Below the pieces are notes generated by a model. That model did no database searches. It had not been told where the DNA came from and saw only the letters and a list, made by a program, of their open reading frames with translations. Below, in pieces: positions 29,984-39,302 of a stretch of 64,000 nucleotides of DNA. Position 1 is the first letter of the stretch. Every line of letters begins with the position of its first letter. Location of the stretch: positions 124,001 through 188,000 of the forward strand of contig NZ_JACVZV010000015.1 of the NCBI RefSeq assembly GCF_014654725.1, given 5' to 3'. The stretch is from Vulcanococcus sp. Clear-D1 (GTDB taxonomy: Bacteria > Cyanobacteriota > Cyanobacteriia > PCC-6307 > Cyanobiaceae). A program made the position numbers and the translations under genes.

Positions 29984-31249
29984 TTGATGGGCCCAGCCAC
30001 CTCGATCGGAATCGTGGGTGGTGGCCAGCTGGCCTGGATGCTGGCGCAGGCCGCCCGCCGGCGTGGTGTGGAGCTGCATGTGCAGACCCCTGGCCCTCAG
30101 GATCCGGCCGTTGGCCTGGCCTCCAGTGTGGTGCAGGCCGAGGTGCGCGATGTGGCGGCCACCCGTGAGCTGGCCAGCCGCTGCAGCGCCATCAGCTTTG
30201 AAAACGAGTGGGTGGATCTTGAGGGCCTGAAGGCCCTGGCTGCCGATGGCGTGCCATTTGTGCCTGATCTTGAGGCCCTGCGGCCGCTGGTGTGCAAGCG
30301 CAGCCAGCGCGAGTTACTGAACCGCTTCAACCTGCCCTCACCGGCCTGGTTCCCGCTGGATCGCGTGATGGAGCTCCCCGAAGTGCCAGCTGCTGGGGAG
30401 GATCCCGCTGCTGCTTCTGCCCCACCGGCAACTGAGGCTCCCCCCCAGTTGCCTCAAGGTTTTGCCTATCCGCTGATGGCCAAGGCTGCTAGCGGTGGTT
30501 ACGACGGCAAGGGCACTGCTGTGTTGCGCAGCGATGCCGATCTGGAGGCGCTGCTGGAGCGGGTCGAAGCCAGCAACTGGATCGTCGAGGAGTTCGTGGC
30601 CTTCGATCTGGAGCTGGCCGTGGTGGCTGCCCGCGATCAGATGGGCGATGTGGTGTGCCTGCCTGTGGTCCAGACCCACCAACATCAGCAGGTGTGTGAC
30701 TGGGTCCTGGCTCCCTATGAGGCCAACCACGCCCTGCAGCAGGCCGTGCGCAACATGGCCGCTTCCCTGCTCACCGCGCTGAACTACGTGGGTGTGCTCT
30801 CGATTGAGCTGTTCTATGGGCCTCGCGGCCTGATGATCAACGAGCTGGCGCCGCGCACTCACAACTCAGGCCACTACTCGATCGAAGCCTGCGACCTCAG
30901 CCAGTTCGACCTCCAACTCCTGGCTGTCTCGGGTCAGCAGCTGAGGGAACCAGCCCTGCAGGCTCCTGGTGCCTTGATGGTGAATCTGCTGGGGTTTGAG
31001 CAGCGCAGCGCCGAGGATCCCCTTGCCGCCTACGAGCTGCAGCGACAGGCGCTCGCGGCATTGCCGGATGCCCACCTGCATTGGTACGGCAAGGCAGGCG
31101 CATCGGTGGGACGCAAGCTGGGCCATGTCACCCTGCTTCTGCAGCAGCAGGACCCTGCGGCTCGGCGGCAGGAAGCGATGCAGCGCCTCGAACAGGTGCG
31201 GCAGATCTGGCCTCTGCCGCCCGGTTCTGACGCGGGGCAGTCGTCCTAG
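29984..31249 (+). CDS. purK: 5-(carboxyamino)imidazole ribonucleotide synthase
   Basis: GIVGGGQLAWMLAQAARRRG, MAKAASGGYDGKGT, NELAPRTHNSGHYSIEAC. Confidence 0.93.
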   Translation: MMGPATSIGIVGGGQLAWMLAQAARRRGVELHVQTPGPQDPAVGLASSVVQAEVRDVAATRELASRCSAISFENEWVDLEGLKALAADGVPFVPDLEALRPLVCKRSQRELLNRFNLPSPAWFPLDRVMELPEVPAAGEDPAAASAPPATEAPPQLPQGFAYPLMAKAASGGYDGKGTAVLRSDADLEALLERVEASNWIVEEFVAFDLELAVVAARDQMGDVVCLPVVQTHQHQQVCDWVLAPYEANHALQQAVRNMAASLLTALNYVGVLSIELFYGPRGLMINELAPRTHNSGHYSIEACDLSQFDLQLLAVSGQQLREPALQAPGALMVNLLGFEQRSAEDPLAAYELQRQALAALPDAHLHWYGKAGASVGRKLGHVTLLLQQQDPAARRQEAMQRLEQVRQIWPLPPGSDAGQSS

Positions 31250-31257
31250 GATTTCGC

Positions 31258-31440
31258 CGGACTGCTGTGTTGGTGACTGCCTTCTACAGTTTTCTGATCT
31301 GACTCCCTTTTCGACTTGGGGCGTCTGTCGCGACAGTGCCGTAGACCGGCCTCGTAGCCGGAAACGAATCTTCGCTTTGACTCCCCTTCTGGTTTATCCA
31401 GGTCGGAATCTGGGGCAGAACGGCACAGCGGTTCACCCTC
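31258..31440 (+). ncRNA. ssaA: 6S RNA candidate (cyanobacterial ssaA)
   Basis: Non-coding stretch of about 180 nt directly after purK; ends pair (CTGCTGTG 31262-31269 with CACAGCGG 31424-31431). Confidence 0.7.
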
Positions 31441-31483
31441 TTTCAATCTGTTTTTAAGCTCTCAATACAGCTCTTGAGACTTC

Positions 31484-31843
31484 TCAGATACCAAAGATTG
31501 CGTTGTAAAGCTGCTCGTTGGTCACCACCAGGCTGGCCAACTTGTTGATGCCATCGCCCCATACATCCACAACGGCTCGTGAGGCGTCGCTGGCGCCCAG
31601 CGCGGCTGGGTTGCTGCCCCAAAAGCCGTCGTCGAGGGAGCGCAACAGCTTGGGTTGTTCCACCCTGCCGCTGGCAATACGGCTCTCGGGTCTGCCGGCT
31701 GCATCGCTACTGAACATCCGGATGCGGCGCCCTTTCACCTCAAACCAGCCGGTGATCGCATCCGTTTCGCCTTTCGACCATTCCAGCCTGCGTTTGCTTG
31801 TGCCTTCGCGGTCCCAGTCTCCGCTGATCGCGTACTGCTGCAT
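31484..31843 (-). CDS. Hypothetical protein
   Basis: 119 aa ORF, protein-like composition; no known motif. Confidence 0.6.
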   Translation of the reverse strand: MQQYAISGDWDREGTSKRRLEWSKGETDAITGWFEVKGRRIRMFSSDAAGRPESRIASGRVEQPKLLRSLDDGFWGSNPAALGASDASRAVVDVWGDGINKLASLVVTNEQLYNAIFGI

Positions 31844-31945
31844 CGCCTGAATTCTTGCTCTTCAACCGTAGTGGGGCTGAATGGCTGTGCCAACCCTCCA
31901 GTATCCGGGGAATCGGGAGCGTTGAGTCCTGAGCGCTGGCTGGGC

Positions 31946-32224
31946 TCAGCGGCTGAGCACCTGATCGATCCGCTCTTCGAGGGCTTCGGCATTCAGAGCT
32001 GTCACCACAAACACCTCCTGTGCGCTCGATCCGCGCCGGGCCACCAGCTTCCAGCCCCCCGTGATTGGCGTGGACACCCTCAGTCGCAGCTCCGGCGATC
32101 GGCCCTTCACCCTCGCAATCACCGCTGGAGTGATTGTGTCGATGGCCGGATCCTGCACCAGCCGCTTGAGCAGTGGGATCAGCCCCTCCAGGTAGGTGCT
32201 GTGGGTGATCACCAGCCGGCCCAT
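31946..32224 (-). CDS. DUF2103-like protein
   Basis: GRLVITHSTYLEGLIPLLKRL...ITPAVIARVKGRSPELRLRVSTPITGGWKLVARRGSSAQEVFV. Confidence 0.75.
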   Translation of the reverse strand: MGRLVITHSTYLEGLIPLLKRLVQDPAIDTITPAVIARVKGRSPELRLRVSTPITGGWKLVARRGSSAQEVFVVTALNAEALEERIDQVLSR

Positions 32225-32268
32225 CGCTGCCGCATGTGGTCGTCAACCCTAGGGATTCCTGCTAAACC

Positions 32269-32514
32269 ATGAGCCGCTTTGTCATTGCGATGGCAGCCCG
32301 GGCCAATCCGGAGATGCGCGAGCTGTTGCGGCGAGAACTGCTGCGGGAGCTGGGTTCTCCGTCGCAACTGATCAGCTGCGAGCAGCCCGATGAAGGGCAT
32401 CTGCGCGGCCTGGCCGTGTGCTCAGGGCGAGTGCTCAGTTATGTGCTGGATGCCCAATCGCAGCGGCTTCGCACCAGGCCCTTGTTTGATCTGCTCCTGC
32501 GCAGCCGCCGCTGA
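32269..32514 (+). CDS. Small hypothetical protein
   Basis: 81 aa ORF, convergent with clpS. Confidence 0.5.
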   Translation: MSRFVIAMAARANPEMRELLRRELLRELGSPSQLISCEQPDEGHLRGLAVCSGRVLSYVLDAQSQRLRTRPLFDLLLRSRR

Positions 32515-32796
32515 TCAGCCGCGCTCCAGCGAGGCCATGGTGAGCCCTTCAGCTCCCAGCTGCTGGTGATAGAGCTCGGCCTGCTCGAGTGGTCCGCTCC
32601 ACACCACAGCTGATCCCTGGCCATCGATCTGGTGCGCAAGCTCCCAGGCGCGATCGGCACCCATCCCTGGGATGTAACGCACCAGTACCTCCACCACATG
32701 CTGAAAGGTGTTGTGGTCGTCATCGAGCACGATCACGCGGCCATTCGGGTAGGGGGCCTCTACCCGCTGCCGCTCCTGAACCGCCTGTTGTGCCAT
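32515..32796 (-). CDS. clpS: Clp protease adaptor ClpS
   Basis: [25 protein letters not shown]...[39 protein letters not shown]. Confidence 0.95.
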   Translation of the reverse strand: MAQQAVQERQRVEAPYPNGRVIVLDDDHNTFQHVVEVLVRYIPGMGADRAWELAHQIDGQGSAVVWSGPLEQAELYHQQLGAEGLTMASLERG

Positions 32797-32872
32797 CAGA
32801 TCACAAGCCGCTTGGGAGCATCAGTCTGGCCCCCGGCGCTGGCTAAACTCCACACACCTTTGCAACCGCACC

Positions 32873-32974
32873 ATGCTGGTCACCGTGGGTTGGGCCGCCC
32901 TTTGCGCCGTCTTTACCTTCTCGATCGCCATGGTGGTGTGGGGTCGTAACGGCGACGGTTCCATCAACTTCTGA
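32873..32974 (+). CDS. petN: Cytochrome b6-f complex subunit PetN (33 aa, below ORF track cutoff)
   Basis: [33 protein letters not shown], characteristic PetN sequence. Confidence 0.95.
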   Translation: MLVTVGWAALCAVFTFSIAMVVWGRNGDGSINF

Positions 32975-32976
32975 AT

Positions 32977-33165
32977 GTGACCGACGTTGTTGTTGCTGGC
33001 CTCACGCTCAACAACGTGCTGGCCATCCTGGCGGCTTTTCTGCTTGTGTTTGTGAGTGGGGGGGTGATCTACCTCTCCACCATTGAATGGCGCGATCGCA
33101 GGCGCCGGCAGCAACCCGTGGCTGCCTCACCGAAGCCCCGCACCAAAGCCAAGGCCCTTCGGTGA
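32977..33165 (+). CDS. Small single-TM protein
   Basis: GTG start 2 nt after petN stop; TM helix then basic tail; its TGA overlaps a GTG start of cofH. Confidence 0.65.
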   Translation: MTDVVVAGLTLNNVLAILAAFLLVFVSGGVIYLSTIEWRDRRRRQQPVAASPKPRTKAKALR

Positions 33166-34409
33166 TCGCAACGCAGGAGTCGTTCGACCCCTGGGCTTGG
33201 CGCACCTCGAAGGCGGTGTTGGCGCCGTCACAGCTCGCATCAGAAGCGTCTCCCGCCACCTCAGTGGTCTGGAACGTCGACCTGCAACAGCAGCTTGCCG
33301 ACCACGTCGCGGCTGCCCCCACAAGCGCTCATTCGCTCGCATTGGCGGCTTCTCTGTTGGCTCAGCCGCCTTCGGAGTCATTGCAGCAGCAGGCTGATCG
33401 GCTTCGCCGCGGCTTGGTGGGTGACACGGTCACCTACGTGGTGAACCGTAATCTCAATTTCACCAACCACTGCCTGCAGCACTGCAGCTTCTGTGCCTTT
33501 CGCCGCGATCCCGGCGCTGACGGGGCTTACTGGCACAGTTTTGACACGCTGCAGGAGCGTGCCGCTGAAGCCGCCCAGCTCGGTGCCACGGAGCTATGCA
33601 TTCAAGGTGGGCTCAACCCAGAAGCGCGGCTGAATGGATCAGCTCTGCGCTACTACCAGGCTCTCCTTCAAGCGCTTCAGCAGGCAGCGCCGGGGTTGCA
33701 TCTGCATGCCTTCTCCCCCCAGGAGTTGCTGTTCATGGCGCAGCAGGATCAGGTGCCGCTGCAGGCGGTGATCGATGGACTGATGGCTTCCGGCCTTGGC
33801 TCGATTCCGGGCACGGCGGCTGAGGTGCTCGATGAGGCGGTTCGCGCACGGCTTTGCCCTGAAAAGCTCACCGCCCGTGAGTGGTGCGCTGTGGTGCTTC
33901 AGGTGCACCGCAGTGGTCTCCGCAGCACAGCCACATTGATGGCGGGCCATCTGGAAACCAGTCGCCAACGCGCGGGGCATCTGCTCACGCTGGTGGCTCT
34001 TCAGCAGGTGGCCTGGCAGCATTCACAGGCTGGTTTCAGCGAGTTCGTGTTGCTCCCTTTTATCGGTGCGCAGGCTCCGGCAGCGCTGCGCCAGCGCGTG
34101 GGTCGTGATCAGCCTGATCGACCCGCGATGCTCGCGCTGACGGCTCAGGCGAGGCTGCTGCTGGAGCGCTGGATTGTGAATCACCAGCCCAGCTGGGTGA
34201 AGCTCACCCTGGCCGGAGCGACCGAGGCGCTGCGCTGGGGTTGCAACGACCTCGGCGGCACCCTGATGGAAGAGAGCATCACCAGTGCGGCCGGCGCCTT
34301 GGGCGGTACAGCGCAATCGGTGGCAGCGCTGCGGGCGGCTGCCAGATCGCTGCAGCGCCCAGTGCGGGAGCGCACCACCCTCTATGGGGTTGTGCCAGCG
34401 TGCGTCTGA
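33162..34409 (+). CDS. cofH: FO synthase subunit 2 (radical SAM)
   Basis: NRNLNFTNHCLQHCSFCAFRR (CxxxCxxC), CIQGGLNPEARLNG, GLGSIPGTAAEVLDEAVR, GATEALRWGCNDLGGTLMEESIT. Confidence 0.93.
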   Translation: MIATQESFDPWAWRTSKAVLAPSQLASEASPATSVVWNVDLQQQLADHVAAAPTSAHSLALAASLLAQPPSESLQQQADRLRRGLVGDTVTYVVNRNLNFTNHCLQHCSFCAFRRDPGADGAYWHSFDTLQERAAEAAQLGATELCIQGGLNPEARLNGSALRYYQALLQALQQAAPGLHLHAFSPQELLFMAQQDQVPLQAVIDGLMASGLGSIPGTAAEVLDEAVRARLCPEKLTAREWCAVVLQVHRSGLRSTATLMAGHLETSRQRAGHLLTLVALQQVAWQHSQAGFSEFVLLPFIGAQAPAALRQRVGRDQPDRPAMLALTAQARLLLERWIVNHQPSWVKLTLAGATEALRWGCNDLGGTLMEESITSAAGALGGTAQSVAALRAAARSLQRPVRERTTLYGVVPACV

Positions 34410-35650
34410 AGGATCTACCCCTGCGGGTCACGGCCCTCACCAGCGCGGTGCTGCTAGTTGTGCCCGCAACTCTGGTTCTGCTCGTGCCCCGTCGCCTGGC
34501 CAGCGGCCTCGACCGGCTGATGCCCGACGCAGCTCTGCTGCAGAGCTTTGCGGCCCGGCCAGCGCAACCAGCGCCAGCCCTTTGGCAGCAACGGCTTGGA
34601 CCAGAGCTCGCGCAGCGCTATTGGCGTGCCCAGCGGCGCCTGTGGTGGCAGTTCTGGGGCCCCCATGGTGATGCCGGCGCCTATTTGGTGTTTTCGGCGT
34701 CGTCCACTGAGCCGCTCCCTACAGATGGTTTGCGGGTCGATGATTTGATCGTGGTGGCTCCGAGCCCCCTGGCTCGCCAGCTGCTGCAGGAGCAACTCAA
34801 GCTCCGGCGACGCCCGCCAAGGGGCCTTGATCTGCGCTGCAGCCAGGCGCTGCTGCAAGAGGAAGCGGTGCACTGGAACCCCGCAGCCTTGGCCCAGATG
34901 CTGGGCCCCCTGGCACCTCTGGCGATGACACTCCAGCAGGGCTGCCTCAGCCTGCGCAGTGAGCGTTCGTCGCTGCTCTGGCAGGGGGAAGCTGAGGCCA
35001 GCCCCGATGCCCACGGCGCCGCCCCCAATCGGCTCAGCGTGCCTGCCCTGCCACTCAATCCCTCGACGGCCCAACCGCTGGAGCTACGCGGCCAGCGGCT
35101 CGATCTGTTGCTGCGAGGCCTGCTCAGTACGGCCCTGCTGCGCACCGCCCTGGCCGAGCGCTATGGCCTCGGTGCTGAGCAACTGCGCCAGCTGCAGAGC
35201 GCTCCCTTCAGCTTGCGGCTTCAGGCCCAGCCCAAAGGGGCCTACCGCGCTGGCCTCCAGTTGGTTGTGCGTTTACCCGGTGATCGCAAGCTGTGGGAGC
35301 GCTGGCTGCTCGACCTGAGCACCGCCCTTGAACAGCAGGGGCTCACCCGCCTGCAACCGCAGCCCGCGCTCAGTCTCTGGAACCGTGAGGATGGCGCTGT
35401 GGTGGGAGGTTGGCGCTGGCTGGCACCTGATCAACTGCTTCTGTTCCTGGGCCCCAATCCCGTCCAGGCTCCAACCCTGCAGGCACCAGCAGAGGGCGAC
35501 TGGCAATTGGCGGTGCAGCCCGCGGAGCTTGAAGCGCTGCAATTGCTGCCCCCGGGTTTACCGCTGGTGGTGAAACGCGCTGCACAGCTGGTGTTGCTGG
35601 GCCGTGGTTCTGGATCCACAGCCCTGGCAGGACGCCTGGAGCTCAGGTAG
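34400..35650 (+). CDS. DUF3352-like hypothetical protein with N-terminal TM
   Basis: GTG start inside the cofH 3' end; long coding ORF; N-terminal hydrophobic segment. Confidence 0.6.
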   Translation: MRLKDLPLRVTALTSAVLLVVPATLVLLVPRRLASGLDRLMPDAALLQSFAARPAQPAPALWQQRLGPELAQRYWRAQRRLWWQFWGPHGDAGAYLVFSASSTEPLPTDGLRVDDLIVVAPSPLARQLLQEQLKLRRRPPRGLDLRCSQALLQEEAVHWNPAALAQMLGPLAPLAMTLQQGCLSLRSERSSLLWQGEAEASPDAHGAAPNRLSVPALPLNPSTAQPLELRGQRLDLLLRGLLSTALLRTALAERYGLGAEQLRQLQSAPFSLRLQAQPKGAYRAGLQLVVRLPGDRKLWERWLLDLSTALEQQGLTRLQPQPALSLWNREDGAVVGGWRWLAPDQLLLFLGPNPVQAPTLQAPAEGDWQLAVQPAELEALQLLPPGLPLVVKRAAQLVLLGRGSGSTALAGRLELR

Positions 35651-36317
35651 CGCTCCCCTCGGCGGCACGCTCGCGGCGACGGCGCTCGGCGGCCACCGTT
35701 TCTTCCATCAGCTCAACAGCCTGGCTCATCTTTTCGATGTTGCCGGCGTAAAGGCTCAGGTCTTTGTCCAGGCGGTCTTTGATCAACCCCATGGCCTCGC
35801 CGATCTCATGGGCTGAGCTGCGCAACGCCTGTGGATCCAGGGCATCGGCGCCCTGGGCACTCTGCAGCAGGCTCAGCAGGCCCACCGCCACCAAGCGGGA
35901 GTAGTGGAAATCATCCCGCTGCACGCTGCCCAGCAGAGAGGCGATCACCTCCGGTGCGCCCTGGCCCTGGTTGGAGAGCCAGCCCTTCACGTCTTCAAGG
36001 CTGTGGTGGCCCACCTGGTCGCGGGCCTGTTGCGCCTGGAAGCGCAGCGCACCACCATCGAAACCATTGGCGCTACACAGCGCTTCGAACAGAGGCTCGC
36101 GCTGTTCCTCGGGGCGGTAGCCCTTGGAGAAGCTGTCGAACACCTGGGTGAGGCCCACAGCGAACAGGCCGTCGGCTTGAAACCCCTTCTGATGACTGAG
36201 CAGGTGCAGTTCCACCAGCAGCTCATCCACCAGGCGCCGGTAGATCGGCGCGATCACATAGGGGAAAGCGTTGTGGAAGGCACGCTTGCTATCCGCAACA
36301 GTGAGGCTCACGCCCAC
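35643..36317 (-). CDS. thf1: Thylakoid formation protein Thf1/Psb29
   Basis: TVADSKRAFHNAFPYVIAPIYRRLVDELLVELHLLSHQKGFQADGLFAVGLTQVFDSFSKGYRPEEQ. Confidence 0.95.
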   Translation of the reverse strand: MGVSLTVADSKRAFHNAFPYVIAPIYRRLVDELLVELHLLSHQKGFQADGLFAVGLTQVFDSFSKGYRPEEQREPLFEALCSANGFDGGALRFQAQQARDQVGHHSLEDVKGWLSNQGQGAPEVIASLLGSVQRDDFHYSRLVAVGLLSLLQSAQGADALDPQALRSSAHEIGEAMGLIKDRLDKDLSLYAGNIEKMSQAVELMEETVAAERRRRERAAEGSAT

Positions 36318-36410
36318 GTTCTCATCGATCGACGTGCTGGGACCCTAGCTCGCGAGGATCGCTGAACTCGGCTGGAGCTCAGTAGGATCCCGCCAGCTGC
36401 TGAGCCCCTT

Positions 36411-37007
36411 GTGTCGATGATCCCGATCGTGATCGAAGAGTCGGGCCGGGGCGAGCGGGCGTTCGATATCTATTCGCGCCTGCTGCGCGAGCGGATCATT
36501 TTCCTCGGTGAGCCTGTCACCTCCGAGTCCGCAAACCGGATCGTGGCTCAGCTTCTCTTCCTTGAAGCAGAAGACCCCGAGAAGGACATCTTCCTCTACA
36601 TCAATTCCCCCGGCGGCTCTGTTTACGACGGTCTGGGCATCTTCGACACCATGCAGCACATCAAGCCGGATGTGCACACGGTGTGTGTTGGCCTGGCCGC
36701 TTCGATGGGTGCCTTCCTGCTCTGTGCTGGTGCCAAAGGCAAGCGCAGCAGCCTCACCCATTCCCGGATCATGATCCACCAGCCCCTCGGTGGTGCCCGC
36801 GGCCAGGCCAGCGACATCCGCATCCAGGCTGATGAGATCCTCTATCTCAAGAAGAAGCTCAACCAGGAGCTCGCCGATCGCACCGGCCAACCCCTGAGCC
36901 GCATCGAAGAAGACACCGACCGCGACTTCTTCATGTCGCCGGCTGAAGCCGCCGAGTATGGCTTGATCGACAAGGTGATCGACAAGCGTCCGGTGCGTGC
37001 CGTCTAA
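36411..37007 (+). CDS. clpP: ATP-dependent Clp protease proteolytic subunit
   Basis: [36 protein letters not shown] (Ser), [11 protein letters not shown] (His). Confidence 0.97.
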   Translation: MSMIPIVIEESGRGERAFDIYSRLLRERIIFLGEPVTSESANRIVAQLLFLEAEDPEKDIFLYINSPGGSVYDGLGIFDTMQHIKPDVHTVCVGLAASMGAFLLCAGAKGKRSSLTHSRIMIHQPLGGARGQASDIRIQADEILYLKKKLNQELADRTGQPLSRIEEDTDRDFFMSPAEAAEYGLIDKVIDKRPVRAV

Positions 37008-37017
37008 GCAGCGCCCG

Positions 37018-37158
37018 ATGGGCAAGGGCCGGCCTCCTTCGGAGCGGCCCAGCAAGGTCTGCCCCGTGTGCGGCAGGCCTTTTTCATGGCGTAAGAAATG
37101 GGCAACGGTGTGGGAGGAGGTGATCTACTGCTCCGACCGTTGCCGCAAACGCCGCTGA
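37018..37158 (+). CDS. DUF2256 zinc-binding protein, 46 aa (below ORF track cutoff)
   Basis: [46 protein letters not shown]; CxxC...CxxxC. Confidence 0.9.
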   Translation: MGKGRPPSERPSKVCPVCGRPFSWRKKWATVWEEVIYCSDRCRKRR

Positions 37159-37161
37159 GGA

Positions 37162-38727
37162 TCAGCTGCTGGTGAGGGTGGGGAAGCGGTTGCCGGTGTA
37201 GAGCTGCGGCATCGCCGAGGCCAGGGCTGATCCCACACGCATGCAGGTGGCGTCCTCATAGGTGGGCGCAACGATCTGGATGCTGGTGGGCATGTTGTCG
37301 GGATCCAGCCCTGTGGGTGCAGCCAGCACGGGGTTCCAATTGAGCAGGTTCCAGAGGGGGGTGAGGGCCCAGCCTCCAAGGGCATCCACCTCCACACCAT
37401 CCACCAGCACCTTGTCCCGGAAGGGGTCGAGATCAGCAGGGATTTCGCTGGTGGTGAGTGTCGGCATGATCAGTGCCTGATATCCGCTCTGGAACACCTG
37501 AGCGTCAACTCGGCGATAGATCTCTGCCGAGACCTGTGCTGCATCACGGGCCTGTTTGGGTCCCATCGACGTGGCAGCGAGTTCGGCGAAGTGGCGTGCA
37601 TAGCTGGTGAGCTGCTCTTTCTGGCTGAGCAGATCGGCCATGTCGGCTCCCTGAATCCCCGTGAGCAACACTTCAAACAACACCTTGCGGATGTCACTGC
37701 CATCCACACCCAAGTCCAGGTCAACCTTGGTGATCTCGGCGCCCTGTCGTTCCAGTGCTGCCAGCGCGGCCTCGGTGTTGCGCCGCACGTTCTCACTCAC
37801 CCGGGCCCAGCCCTGATTCGGTGAGTAGGCAATTCGCATGCCCTTCACCCCGGCATAGGTGAGGGGGAGGTCCAGCTTCGGGCGCAGGGAGTTCATCACG
37901 CCGGGCGCTGGGCCGGAAATCACGTTCTCCAGGCGGATCATGTCCGGCAGGGTGCGCGCCAGGGGCCCCAGCACAGAAGGAAGCAGGCTCACGTAGGTGG
38001 GCTCCACTGGCACCCGTCCGTAGGGCGGCTTGAAGCCCCACAGGCCGTTAAACGCCGCTGGAATTCGAATGGAGCCTCCTTGATCTGAGCCAGTGGCCAG
38101 GGTGGTGAGACCTGCTGCCAGTGCAGCGCCGCTACCGCCCGAGGATCCCCCAACGGCATACTGCAGATTCCAAGGGTTGCGCGTGACGCCCCAGAGTTCA
38201 CTCCAGGTCACGATCAGGAAATACATCTCGGGCACCGTGGTCTGTGCGTGCAACACAGCCCCTGCTTCGAGAAGTTTCACCACGATGGGGTCGTTCGTGG
38301 TCATCACCCGATCCCGAAACACCTTCGAGCCGGACGTCATGGTCCAGCCCTTCACCGCCATCTCATCTTTGAGGGCCACCGTGATGCCCTCAAGCGCGCG
38401 CGGATTGCCCTGCTGCCAGCGCTGTTCAGATTCCTGGGCCTGCGCCATCGCCTCCTTGGGATGGAGGTAGGTGAAGCAGTTCACCACCTTGCCGCGCTGC
38501 TCGGTGAGCCGAAGCTGCGCCTTCAGCACCTCCACCGGTGAGAGCTTTTTCTGGCGGAACAGCTGGAGCTGCTCCGTCGCCGTCATGTAAGCGAGTTCGA
38601 GATCGCGGCTCTCTGAGGCACCAGCCGCTCTCACTCTTGCGGATGGTGCGAGCCCCAGGGCTCCCGCCATCCCAAAGCCTGCAGTGGCTCCGAACATCTG
38701 CAGGGCATTGCGGCGAGTGACGGTCAC
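37162..38727 (-). CDS. Tat-exported amidase
   Basis: Twin-arginine leader TRRNALQMFGATAGFGMAGALGLAPSARVRA; amidase signature GGSSGGSGAALAAGLTTLATGSDQGGSIRIPAAFNGLWGFKP. Confidence 0.92.
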   Translation of the reverse strand: MTVTRRNALQMFGATAGFGMAGALGLAPSARVRAAGASESRDLELAYMTATEQLQLFRQKKLSPVEVLKAQLRLTEQRGKVVNCFTYLHPKEAMAQAQESEQRWQQGNPRALEGITVALKDEMAVKGWTMTSGSKVFRDRVMTTNDPIVVKLLEAGAVLHAQTTVPEMYFLIVTWSELWGVTRNPWNLQYAVGGSSGGSGAALAAGLTTLATGSDQGGSIRIPAAFNGLWGFKPPYGRVPVEPTYVSLLPSVLGPLARTLPDMIRLENVISGPAPGVMNSLRPKLDLPLTYAGVKGMRIAYSPNQGWARVSENVRRNTEAALAALERQGAEITKVDLDLGVDGSDIRKVLFEVLLTGIQGADMADLLSQKEQLTSYARHFAELAATSMGPKQARDAAQVSAEIYRRVDAQVFQSGYQALIMPTLTTSEIPADLDPFRDKVLVDGVEVDALGGWALTPLWNLLNWNPVLAAPTGLDPDNMPTSIQIVAPTYEDATCMRVGSALASAMPQLYTGNRFPTLTSS

Positions 38728-38839
38728 AACAGCGTTTGTGTTATTCGCTTAAAAGTTTGGCTAGCGTTCCATCAAGGCTGTGGGTGTGTTGATGAAAGTC
38801 GACAGATGACATCCCTTGCGATGCGCATCCGAATGATGT

Positions 38840-39289
38840 TCATCCCCAGCCAGGAATGACCCCCCTGCGCTTTGCGGACGGGGTGAGAAGAGCTGTGGAG
38901 AGCCAGTAGAGCAAGGTGACATCCATCAGCTGCGCCGCCAGCAGAAGGATTGAGGCGGATCCAGGCAGATTGAGTTGAACCTGCACGGTCAGTGCACTGG
39001 CCAAGCTGATGCCGCACCCGAGCCACCAAAGCTGTCGAAGGCTTCTGGATTGGAGCTGACGGGGTGACACCAGCATCACCCACACAAGCTGAGTGCTCAG
39101 CACCACGACATACGACACCCACAGCCTCGGAAGAATCAGGCCGTCAAACACCTCGACGGCCTTCCATTGACGGTGATCAAGCAGTTCGATCAACAGGGGC
39201 TGTCCGAAGGCAGAGAGCGTCCACCCCCAGAGGGCATCGATCGCCATCACAAGGGCATGCGGAATCATCTCCCTGAATCTGCTGGTCAT
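38840..39289 (-). CDS. Hypothetical membrane protein
   Basis: About 4 hydrophobic segments in 149 aa. Confidence 0.55.
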   Translation of the reverse strand: MTSRFREMIPHALVMAIDALWGWTLSAFGQPLLIELLDHRQWKAVEVFDGLILPRLWVSYVVVLSTQLVWVMLVSPRQLQSRSLRQLWWLGCGISLASALTVQVQLNLPGSASILLLAAQLMDVTLLYWLSTALLTPSAKRRGVIPGWG

Positions 39290-39302
39290 GATGAGGGGCG
39301 CC

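Noticed and set aside
6282-33099. HIP1 (GCGATCGC) sites at 6282-6289 and 33092-33099 as an iterated signal
   Set aside because: I noticed only these two by eye, about what chance gives in 64 kb of this GC content, so no enrichment is claimed.
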